Positions 1 to 6,151 of a stretch of 8,834 bases of DNA are shown piece after piece. Source of the DNA: Deinococcus piscis (GTDB taxonomy: Bacteria > Deinococcota > Deinococci > Deinococcales > Deinococcaceae); assembly GCF_014653275.1 (NCBI RefSeq), contig NZ_BNAL01000058.1:1-8834 (forward strand), given 5' to 3'. Below the pieces are notes generated by a model that worked only from the letters and a program-made list of their open reading frames with translations, had not been told where the DNA came from and made no database searches. The first letter of the stretch is position 1, and each line of letters begins with the position of its first letter. Position numbers and translations under genes: made by a program.

Positions 1-45
1 TGTGTGCTTTGACAGGCTGGGCACTCCGGCATCCTGTCAGTAGAT

Positions 46-69
46 CACGTTGGTACAGCCACTACCGGA
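46..69. repeat. Left copy of a 24-bp inverted motif found at both window edges
   Basis: The core CAGCCACTACCGGA (56-69) follows CACGTTG (46-52) with three bases between. The reverse complement of 8765-8788 has the same two blocks with the same spacing, giving 22 of 24 matching bases. The copies lie 45 bp from the left edge and 46 bp from the right edge of the window. Farther out the two edges keep weaker, gapped similarity (a CTC-GGC-TCC pattern at about 25-35 on the left). They could be ends of a large element or two copies of a dispersed repeat; the sequence alone does not decide. Confidence 0.6.
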
Positions 70-89
70 TTTTGTTCTGGTAGTGCTGT
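55..89. other. Hairpin overlapping the left edge motif
   Basis: ACAGCCACTACC (55-66) can pair with GGTAGTGCTGT (79-89), with one bulged C and a loop of about 12 bases. The left arm is part of the motif shared with the right edge of the window, but the right-edge copy lacks the second arm. No T-run follows, so it is not a clear terminator. Confidence 0.5.
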
Positions 90-380
90 GTGGCGTGCTG
101 CAGGGAAGCATAGCCCTGGGGGGTGACTTTTGGCATGGGACAGTCCTTTCTTGAAAGAGTTCGGGGCACCGCGGGGCTATTGGAGACATGGGTGTGTACA
201 GAAGGACAGCAATATTCTCCTCGACGCTCTTTGCAAAGAAGAAAACTTACTTGAATTACAGTATTCTCCTTTTCCTTCTCCCAGCGCTCTTTTTTTCTCC
301 GTTTCCCCGGTGGTCTTGGGGTGGCCTCTCTCTCCTATGTCCGCAGTCTGCATGCAGCCTGCTTCCCACCGCCACTGTTC

Positions 381-398
381 TGCTCTGGCCCTGGCCGG
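381..398. repeat. Dispersed 18-bp GC-rich repeat, copy 1
   Basis: TGCTCTGGCCCTGGCCGG occurs exactly at 381-398, 452-469 and 2301-2318. Copies 1 and 3 share further bases on the right (TG). Related inverted sequences lie at 776-791 (one mismatch over 16 bases) and at 704-718. The last of these matches 1679-1693 exactly as an inverted 15-mer. The GGCC core is self-complementary. Function unknown. Confidence 0.6.
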
Positions 399-451
399 TG
401 CTTGATATTTTTCCTGACCTGCTCCGGCAGATGGCGCTTTCTCTCTCAACC

Positions 452-469
452 TGCTCTGGCCCTGGCCGG
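452..469. repeat. Dispersed 18-bp GC-rich repeat, copy 2
   Basis: This is an exact copy of the 18-mer at 381-398, 71 bp downstream in the same orientation. The 71-bp interval shows only partial similarity outside the motif, so this is not a clean tandem repeat. Confidence 0.6.
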
Positions 470-949
470 CACTCTCTACCGGCGGCTTGATCTCACGGCG
501 TCGAGTCTCCTGGGCAACTACCGATGCGGGCAGAGAGCGAAGCGCACGCTGAGCGGGCACCTCTCCACCAGCCAGGAAGCTGACCATACCGAAAAGACCC
601 CCTCCTCCTTTGCGGACGTGATGAGCTTCTGCCCTAGCCCCGGCCTCTCAGCTTCAGCAGTCGAAGTGCCCCATGATTTTCCGACTCCCCACCAGTACCT
701 CACCTGCTCAGGCCAGGGCTGGGGCGTCATGGCGGCCCGGCCAAACCCAGAACACTCCTGCCACTCTCCCAGCTTCGGCCAGGGTCAGAGCTGTTGCGTT
801 TAGACGGCGGCTTCCAGTTCACTGCCCTCCTCCCCCTGCGGACAGGCAGTCGGTCCCTGGTCTATGCCCCCCCACCCAGGCCGCACCCCGCGCCTCCGGC
901 GAAGAGACCGGAATGCGAAAGAGGGGCGGCGGCGACCGGAGGAAGCCGT

Positions 950-979
950 AAAACTGGCGCGTCTTTGTGCGCCGGTTTT
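950..979. terminator. Strong hairpin, possible bidirectional terminator
   Basis: AAAACTGGCGC (950-960) pairs with GCGCCGGTTTT (969-979) over 11 positions including one G-T wobble, with an 8-base loop. The A-run before and T-run after the GC-rich stem give intrinsic-terminator form in both directions. No intact gene ends next to it, so any transcript it would stop is unknown; it may be left over from a lost gene. Confidence 0.5.
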
Positions 980-1079
980 AGCCCCTCGGTTTTTGCCGGC
1001 ACACAGTGGACAAAGACTGAGCAAGAAGAGACTTACCCACCCACGTTGTCCGGCAAAAATTCGCATGCAGGGCTGCCCC

Positions 1080-1740
1080 AACGGGGCACCTTCTCTGCCT
1101 GACCTGCCAACACCAGCTGCTGCACCATCACCACCGACTGCTGACCGTCCAAGACCAGCTGCTGACCAGACCGATGCTCCAACTCCACCATCGCCAACTC
1201 GTGAACACTCGCCGCCGCCTGACCTGTCGCCAACTCCTGCTGACCTCACCCGCAGAGCAACCCTCAAGCCAACTGACCTCCACCTCAATTGACTTCTGGC
1301 AGACCCGACAGCACCAGCTGTTGCACAAGCCGCTGAGCCTTCCCCTCATGACCTCGCTGCACCCTCAACTCGCCTGACTCCACCTGCCCTGATGCCAGAC
1401 CTCGATGCGGCTCAGGAAGCTCCAGCTTCCCTGCACACTCCACCTCCTGCTGAGCTGATGAACCTCAGCCCTCAGTCCAAGCCAGCTCGTCTGACCACTC
1501 GCCTGCCTCTCGCTGCTGCTCTCCACCTTGCCCCTCCGGCTCGCCCGAAGCTGACTGCTCGGCTCACGCCTCCCGCTGGCCTGACTCTTCACTTGAGTGC
1601 AGCTCGTCTGATGACTCGCTCCCTGACCCTCACTCCCCTAGCTCACGCTCAGTCGTGCAGCTTACTGAGCAGCCCTGGCCCTGGCCTGAGCAGAACAAAG
1701 AAGCTTCGGCATCCCCAGCCGTCCACTGGCTCCAGCTAGA
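1080..1740. other. C-rich, G-poor skewed zone with repeated CTGAC words
   Basis: The + strand is strikingly poor in G: I count 77 C against 33 G in 1141-1320. CTGAC and CAGCTG words recur throughout. The two 24-base stretches 1102-1125 and 1303-1326 match at 20 positions. On the minus strand, the frame in register with 1033-1233 reads Gln/Glu/Leu/Val-rich peptide, and each in-frame stop I checked between 1033 and 1467 is TGA (1246, 1264, 1285, 1465). VQQLVLSG and VQQLVLAG occur in that frame. This could be a decayed repetitive coding region or low-complexity DNA; other frames are also partly open, so I do not call a gene. Confidence 0.4.
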
Positions 1741-1812
1741 AAGCTATGGCCTATGCAAAAGCCCAGAGGCGAAGGGCAAGGGAGAGACCAGAGCTTTCCT
1801 GCCAGGAAGGTA

Positions 1813-2019
1813 CGTCCGCAAAAGAAGGGGGCGGGGCGAGAGAGAGACCAAGCCTCCAACCCTCAGTAAGAGGGAAGCACTGGGGAGAGAGACCAGAGTC
1901 CCGGCACCCGGTAAGAGAGAAGCACTGGGAGAGAAACTAAGCCTCCAACCTTCAGTAAGAGGGAAGCACTGGGGAGAGAGACCAACATCTCTCCGCCTGT
2001 TCATTCGTCCGCAAAAGAA
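1813..2019. repeat. 45-bp tandem repeat between two copies of a 14-bp direct repeat
   Basis: Three units centred on GTAAGAG (1866, 1911, 1955) give periods of 45 and 44 bp over about 1840-1972, with a partial fourth unit to about 1983. Units share GAGAGA, GTAAGAG and GAAGCACTGGG. Units one and three also share AAGCCTCCAACC, while the middle unit differs there. CGTCCGCAAAAGAA flanks the array exactly at 1813-1826 and 2006-2019. The + strand is purine-rich here, the reverse of the zone just upstream. Confidence 0.65.
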
Positions 2020-2061
2020 AGGGATGGTGTCTGGTCAGAGAGTGGTGGTCATGGACTCCCG

Positions 2062-2081
2062 GCAAGTGGTCGCAAGTGGTC
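2062..2081. repeat. Perfect 10-bp tandem duplication
   Basis: GCAAGTGGTC occurs twice in immediate succession (2062-2071, 2072-2081). Nothing nearby suggests a coding or regulatory role. Confidence 0.5.
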
Positions 2082-2800
2082 TTTTGCATCTTACCCCCTA
2101 GCGTGCTTGCCTCCGGGCGGTGATACCTGATGCTCGTCCATCTCAACCCCGGACTGACCACCCGGAAACGCGGGCCGATTCTGGGAGAGTGCAGCTCCTC
2201 CGATGGGTCTTCCTCTGGCCCCTCAGCCGGCAAGGCCCGCGTCTGCTTTCGGGTGTCTGGTGTCTCCCCGCTCCGGGGTTAGCTGGCCTGACTCCGCGAC
2301 TGCTCTGGCCCTGGCCGGTGGGTCTCGCAACGCACCGAGCCAAGGCGCTCTGCGGGCCGGGACCGGGACAAGAAGTCGAGGCCCCGGTGGTCTATGTGAC
2401 CTGCCCGAAAGCGAGGCCCGCCACTGCCTTCCCGCTGCCAGGTGATGCCCAGCCGAAGGCGACGACTCTACCCTGGCCCCTGGGGTTTCGCAGGCGCAAC
2501 CTGGTGCTTCCGCTGGGCTGGGATGCTGAGGCTTTTGCCTCTGCTGCCTGAGTCTGGGTTCGGACTGGAGTGCGGATGCTCTGGAGCTGGGCCGGGGGTG
2601 GAACTCTGGTGCTTCCGCTTCTGCTGTCTGGGGGTCACGATGGAGAAGAACGATAGGCAAGTGGGGCTGGGTTTCGGTTGAAACGCTTCGGCTTTCGCCT
2701 CCGCTCCCTGGTGATGGTGGTCCAGGGTCGCCAGCTCAGATGAGCGTGGCGTGAGCTGGAAGGCGGTTGGGTAGAAAGGGCGATTTGAGGGGGTAAAGGG
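2082..2800. other. Gene-free stretch with diverged internal repeats
   Basis: No supported gene. It holds the third exact copy of the 18-bp GC-rich repeat (2301-2318). CTGGTGCTTCCGCT occurs at 2501-2514 and again at 2606-2619, each followed by GCTG-rich sequence and forms of GCTTTTGCCTC/GCTTTCGCCTC (around 2530 and 2690), which suggests a badly decayed repeat of roughly 105 bp. The reading frames here are Pro/Arg/Ala-rich and overlap on both strands. Confidence 0.4.
2301..2318. repeat. Dispersed 18-bp GC-rich repeat, copy 3
   Basis: Exact copy of the 18-mer at 381-398 and 452-469, in the same orientation, about 1.9 kb away. Like copy 1 it is followed by TG. Confidence 0.6.
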
Positions 2801-2801
2801 T

Positions 2802-2869
2802 GGACTGATTAAGTAGTTGGGCCAAAAAGCCGGGACTATTTAAGTAGTTGGACTAGTTAAGTAGTTTCT
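2802..2869. repeat. Three copies of a GGACT-NN-TTAAGTAGTT motif, iteron-like
   Basis: TTAAGTAGTT occurs at 2809-2818, 2840-2849 and 2857-2866, each preceded by GGACT and two variable bases (units start at 2802, 2833 and 2850). Start-to-start spacing is 31 and 17 bp. The tract is AT-rich within GC-rich surroundings, as binding-site clusters often are. A related inverted core, CTACTTAAAT, lies at 8669-8678 upstream of the initiator gene. Iterons or partition sites are possible, but no bound protein is shown. Confidence 0.5.
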
Positions 2870-3072
2870 CGCCTCTGCCTCAAAGACTCCCATTAAGAAA
2901 CCTTCATCTTGAAAATGGCCTCCATGTCCCCTCTGGTGTCTGCCCCACTGGCAGCGAAGACAAGGCCAATCAGCAGTCACTCTTGCTGCCCCTGGCGCAC
3001 TGTCGGCACCTCTCGCAGCGCGTCACCACACAGAGATCGGAGCGGAGATGGGAACGGTCTTGGCCCGGCCTC

Positions 3073-3378
3073 GCACTGCACTTTGTGCGAGCTTCAAGAC
3101 AGACTCGGTACGCTCTTCGCAGTGAGTTTGAACAGCACTTCGCACCGGGTTCAGTGCAGGCTTGAGTCGCCTTTGCACTGCACTCTGTGCAAGCTTCAGG
3201 CATGGCCTCGGTACGCTCTTCGGAGTGAGTTTGAACAGCACTTCGCACCGGGTTTAGTGCAGGCTTGAGTCGCCTTTGCAATGCACTTTGTGCGAGCTTC
3301 AAGACAGACTTGATACGCCTTTCGGAGTGAGTTTGAACAGCACTTCGCGCTGGTTTCAGTACAGGCTTGAGTACAGAT
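3073..3378. repeat. Three-copy tandem repeat, period about 103 bp, with junction hairpins
   Basis: Units start at about 3073, 3175 and 3278; the anchor GTGAGTTTGAACAGCACTTC falls at 3122, 3225 and 3327. The third unit decays after about 3360. Each unit contains GCACTTTGTGC or a variant, a small hairpin. Across the first junction CAGTGCAGGC (3152-3161) pairs with GCC (3169-3171) and TGCACTG (3174-3180) around a 7-base loop with a TT bulge; the second junction keeps most of this. Minus-strand frames through the array give Cys/Arg-rich repeats with no known domain. A non-coding, structure-forming repeat is more likely than a gene. Confidence 0.75.
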
Positions 3379-3439
3379 TTGGCAGCGACTTGAGTCCACT
3401 TCGAGCGCTGGAGTGAAGGCCTTTTTGTTCACAGCTTGT

Positions 3440-3533
3440 GTACCCGCTAGCGTGTTGCTTACCGCTCGGTCAGGAGTAGTGCTCGCGTACCCGCTAGCGT
3501 GTTGCTTACCGGGTGGTCAGGAGCATTGCCTAC
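3440..3533. repeat. 47-bp tandem duplication with CGCTAGCG palindromes
   Basis: A 25-base block beginning GTACCCGCTAGCG (3440-3464) recurs at 3487-3511, and GGTCAGGAG recurs at 3468-3476 and 3515-3523, both with a 47-bp shift. Each copy contains the perfect 8-bp palindrome CGCTAGCG (3445-3452, 3492-3499). It lies about 60 bp after the 103-bp array and looks like a separate duplication. Confidence 0.7.
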
Positions 3534-4159
3534 TGGATAGTCAAAGTATTTTTCGGTGGTTCTAGTCAGGCGTTCCAACCCTGCCAAGATCAAAGCAGCA
3601 AGCGCAGATACAAGAGGCAAAGAGCAGGTAAGTTGAGCCTCCCAATATCGGTTCCGTGCTCCTCTCTACACCAGGAAAAGAGCGAGAGAATTCCATCAGC
3701 GAGACCACCCCTCAGGAAACGCAACCCGGAGAGTTAAAGAAGCCGCACATCACTGAGACGTCCAGCCAGCCGGCCAGTAATGTGCGGCGAGAGACTTGGT
3801 GCTTCGGCGTCTGCATTCTCAGTCGGTACTCGACTTTTGCTCGTTTATCGAACACCTCGCCTTGGCTGGCACTGCACCTTCGCTGCCAAGGTTCCACTCG
3901 ACCAAGTCAAAGCAAAGCGCAGTGACTTCTGGTCACTGCGTGCCAGATTCTAGTGAGCTTGTCTGTAGATCTCAGGTCTTCTTTGAATCTTGTAATTCAT
4001 AAATAATTGACAGCCCACTTCCTCACGACTCCCCTCTCCCCTGCGAACGGTCACCCAGCAGAAAGCCTCCACGTTCAAGCAGGCCAAGCAGTGATAAAGC
4101 AGACCACTCAGCACCTGACTGAACTCGAATCCCGCACCCTGACAGGTGTCATGGAAGGT
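3534..4159. other. Gene-free stretch with one hairpin
   Basis: I see no supported gene. Short frames on both strands lack recognisable domains. The clearest structure is the hairpin at 3918-3940. A small inverted repeat, TGAAT/ATTCA (3984-3999), lies in an AT-rich patch just downstream, in minus-strand terms, of the ParB-like fragment. Confidence 0.4.
3918..3940. other. Perfect 9-bp hairpin
   Basis: CGCAGTGAC (3918-3926) and GTCACTGCG (3932-3940) are perfect inverted arms around a 5-base loop. No T-run follows on either strand, so a protein-binding palindrome or a weak terminator are both possible. Confidence 0.5.
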
Positions 4160-4252
4160 GGTAGATTCCTGGGCCATGATGGTACCGAAAAAGCCATTAG
4201 CCCGGATGCTCTCGGCGATGGCTTTCACGTCACTGAGAAGGAGTGCAGTCAA
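4160..4252 (-). pseudogene. Fragment of a ParB-like partition/nuclease-domain gene
   Basis: The minus strand reads DVKAIAESIRANGFFGTI followed by MAQEST. This fits the start of the ParB-like N-terminal domain, where xxAIAESIRANGFxGxIxxQxST is normally followed by a G-(N/E)-H-R box. Here the frame continues into unrelated residues and the expected GNHR-type box is missing. The upstream side lacks the usual N-P-R segment. Only about 30 residues of a protein that normally exceeds 200 survive, so this is a relic. The frame opens at a TTG (4252) with no clear ribosome binding site. Family assignment is from motif memory and is moderately sure; whether the source was a plasmid ParB or another ParB-domain protein cannot be told. 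Confidence 0.5.
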
Positions 4253-4314
4253 GTTCGCGCAGTTGCCGCGCTGGCCTGTATTTCTTTCTCACCTGAACGA
4301 AGCATCCTGTCTCT

Positions 4315-4965
4315 ATGCGACACCTTCTTGTCCTCGGTCTCCTCAGTCTCAGTGGCGCAGTCCAGGCTGGCGGCGCTGCGGCGCCTGCCGCTCCCCTGCG
4401 TGTGACGGCAACGAACATCACTGCACCGGGTTTTTCACTTCAGGCCTCTCTAAAAAAGTGGGGCTGCCACGGGAACGTCAAAGCCACGCCATTGTCACTC
4501 ATGGGCAAGACGCTTACCGTCAACGTGACGGGCACCGTATGCGGCCAGGCCTACAAGGGTGTGGAGGTCTTTTCGCTCTCTGGAAAAGCTGTACCGAGCC
4601 TCAGCAAATTGTTTGGTGAGCGTGTAGTGGTTAATGCCCTGAAACGTGACCCCTACCTCAACACCGTGACTCCCCTGCGGGGCAACACCCTCAGCGAACT
4701 GGAACAAAGCCTCGCTGAGCAGCCCCCCCGTGGAGACTGCCCCATTGCGCCTTCTGCGCTCAGCCTCGCCGAGTACAGCTACGCCATCTGGAAAACAGCC
4801 GGAAATCAGGTCAATGTCCGCCTCGCCCTGCCGGTCCGCTGCGGCGGCACCCAGACCAACGACTCTGTGTGGCTGGGATTGACGCTGCCAAAGAGTGCTC
4901 TGAAAGAGCGGGTCACCTTTGACTTTACGAACCGCCCCCGCACAGCAGCCCACATCCGCTGGTAA
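4315..4965 (+). CDS. Secreted protein of unknown function (216 aa)
   Basis: I do not recognise a family. Residues 1-18 form a classic signal peptide: Arg at position 2, a Leu/Val-rich core (LLVLGLLSLSGAV) and a likely cleavage after the AQA-type site VQA18. An Ala/Pro/Gly-rich linker (19-27) follows. The mature part alternates beta-type stretches and has four cysteines (51, 76, 142, 176), an even number compatible with two disulfides outside the cytoplasm. No lipobox, membrane anchor or catalytic motif is evident. The ATG at 4315 is chosen because the signal peptide starts there at once; the ribosome binding site is weak. It stands alone, with a ParB relic upstream on the other strand and a dead transposase downstream. 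The reading frame is intact and codon use is GC-rich, so it is probably real and recently functional. Confidence 0.75.
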   Translation: MRHLLVLGLLSLSGAVQAGGAAAPAAPLRVTATNITAPGFSLQASLKKWGCHGNVKATPLSLMGKTLTVNVTGTVCGQAYKGVEVFSLSGKAVPSLSKLFGERVVVNALKRDPYLNTVTPLRGNTLSELEQSLAEQPPRGDCPIAPSALSLAEYSYAIWKTAGNQVNVRLALPVRCGGTQTNDSVWLGLTLPKSALKERVTFDFTNRPRTAAHIRW

Positions 4966-4978
4966 GTGCGATGCCTTC

Positions 4979-5029
4979 GGAGCGCTCTCCTCAGAACTTA
5001 CACCTGAATATGTAGCCAAAAAGCGCTCC
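4979..5029. other. Inverted repeat after the secreted-protein gene
   Basis: GGAGCGCT (4979-4986) and AGCGCTCC (5022-5029) are perfect 8-bp inverted arms 35 bp apart; GGAGCGC recurs near 5070. It lies 14 bp after the stop of the secreted-protein gene and about 50 bp before the transposase remnant. It may be a weak terminator or part of the old left end of the insertion sequence. No T-run follows. Confidence 0.35.
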
Positions 5030-5082
5030 CAGAGCTGAAAATCTGGAAGTGTGATCCAACAGGCTTCAAAGGAGCGCGCCCG

Positions 5083-6058
5083 CATGCTGGCACAGCAAGT
5101 TCTGAGGGTTCCAGAGATGCCATATCAGCAGTGAAGCCGAAGGAGTCAGTCCCAGTGCATCGAGTCGCTTTTTCAACGCCTACGACTGGGATTCAGACTG
5201 CTGCTGAGAAGAGATACAGGACACCCAGTGGCGCATCCTAATGGGCACGGCCTACCACAAACACAAACCTCGGCTGCGGCTCAGCGTAGTCCCCATGACC
5301 ATAGAGAAAGTAGGCACCCAGCTACCCTATGTCAGTGTCTACAACGGCAGGCACGGCATCCACCTGGTCATCATTGTTCGCTGCGTATGGAAAACTTCAG
5401 TTCCTCATTTCCTACCAGGTCTACCAGGGCAAGCACACCAGCACTCCAGTCACGCTGGCGCTTGATCTGCTGGAAGAAGTGCCGGACTTTAGCAGGAAAT
5501 GCTTCCGGGTTTTCCTAGGAAGCATGCAGCGCCTCAAGTTTGTCTTTGTGGTGAGTGTAGGAGCAACCATCATACTGACCATCCTGGCCGGGTAACAGTC
5601 GCGGACTGCTGACTACCCATCAAAACGTAGGATAAGCCGTGCCAGACATCTCCAATTTTCACTGCTTGGATACCTGAGCAAAGCTCTTAGCCTGTTCAGC
5701 TCCAATCAGGACAGACTCCTGCTGGCGTAGCGGTGCGCTTTTCAGCAGATGCTGCTCTTCTGGTGCTGACAAGATGTGTGTTCCCAACAGCATCAGCAGA
5801 GTTTTAAAGAGTAGTAGTCAGCGCGGACTGTCCGCGTGGAGGCTATGCCAATCTGGCCAACTGGTTTCTGAAAACGCTGTCTCTGGGCAGAGTTGACCGT
5901 GGGGACCGCGAATTCTTTGCGGTGTCATCCGCGTTGCTGGATGGAGATGTGATCATCCTCAAAGAGGTGTTTTGGCCCTTTCCTACAGCTGTTTGCTACT
6001 GAAACCGCCTACTTCACGTTCTATAGCCTACTCAACTTCGCCCAGATGAGTTGGAAAG
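5083..6058 (+). pseudogene. Decayed DDE-type insertion-sequence transposase
   Basis: Pieces of one transposase appear in order in different frames. After a likely ATG (5083, MLAQQVLRVPE) come VSPSASSRFFNAYDWD (from 5145), an in-frame TGA (5205) and DTQWRILMGTAYHKH through [15 protein letters not shown] frameshift near 5380 leads to [19 protein letters not shown], and another near 5556 to [15 protein letters not shown] (to about 5608). After the inserted element it resumes as PRGGYANLANWFLKTLSLGR through DREFFAVSSALLDGD (5831-5960). The text matches remembered Deinococcus transposases of IS4/IS701-like type, exact family uncertain. Sequence that should carry a catalytic Asp between FRV and FLGSMQ seems deleted, and the conserved Glu region after LLDGD is also missing. 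The gene is dead. Confidence 0.8.
5609..5821. mobile_element. 213-bp MITE-like insertion with 9-bp target duplication
   Basis: The element begins CTGACTAC (5609-5616) and ends GTAGTCAG (5814-5821), a perfect 8-bp terminal inverted repeat with patchy extension inward. The 9-bp sequence CGCGGACTG stands immediately outside at 5600-5608 and 5822-5830 as a target duplication. Deleting the element and one duplicate joins GRVTVADC to PRGGYANLANW in one frame of the host transposase, which independently fixes both boundaries. The insert plus one duplicate is 222 bp, a multiple of three, but stops lie inside it. It encodes nothing recognisable. Ends starting CTGACT with a 9-bp duplication are known for the IS50/Tn5 branch of the IS4 family, so such a transposase could have moved it; that source is inferred. 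Confidence 0.85.
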
Positions 6059-6151
6059 GTGACGGCCTCTATAGGTGTAATTAGTGTCCTGCTCAACAGC
6101 ATTCCGTATCTGACCTGGCGAGTGCTGAAGAAAGAACTGTCAAGGCAAGCC
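5961..6151 (+). other. Probable 3' remains of the insertion sequence
   Basis: The + strand reads TAYFTFYSLLNFAQMSW (about 6006-6056) and, in another frame, VISVLLNSIPYLTWRVLKK (about 6078-6134). Both are protein-like stretches that could be transposase C-terminal debris, but I cannot place them with confidence. No right-end inverted repeat of the insertion sequence is evident before vapC. Confidence 0.3.

Larger units (their letters stand above)
90..949. other. Gene-free stretch with copies of a GC-rich motif
   Basis: Open frames exist on both strands but overlap in several frames, are Pro/Ser/Arg-rich without recognisable domains, and lack convincing ribosome binding sites. I treat them as chance frames in GC-rich DNA. 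The structure I can see is the repeated GCTCTGGCCCTGGCCGG motif, twice in direct orientation (381-398, 452-469) and as two inverted relatives (704-718, 776-791). Confidence 0.5.

Noticed and set aside
800..1292. Overlapping 140-160 codon open frames on both strands
   Set aside because: They are Pro/Arg/Gly-rich, overlap each other, contain the strong hairpin at 950-979 and show no domain or ribosome binding site. GC-rich composition explains them.
2970..3432. Minus-strand Cys/Arg-rich repeat protein through the 103-bp array
   Set aside because: Several frames are open at once, the period (102-103 bp) is not a constant multiple of three, so the frame changes between units, and there is no start signal.
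3073..3533. CRISPR array
   Set aside because: Units are about 103 and 47 bp with repeated sequence through almost the whole unit; there are no short constant repeats with unique spacers and no cas genes.
4495..5085. 196-codon minus-strand frame opposite the secreted-protein gene
   Set aside because: It is a shadow of the + strand gene, which has a signal peptide and a coherent protein sequence; the minus frame has no recognisable domain.
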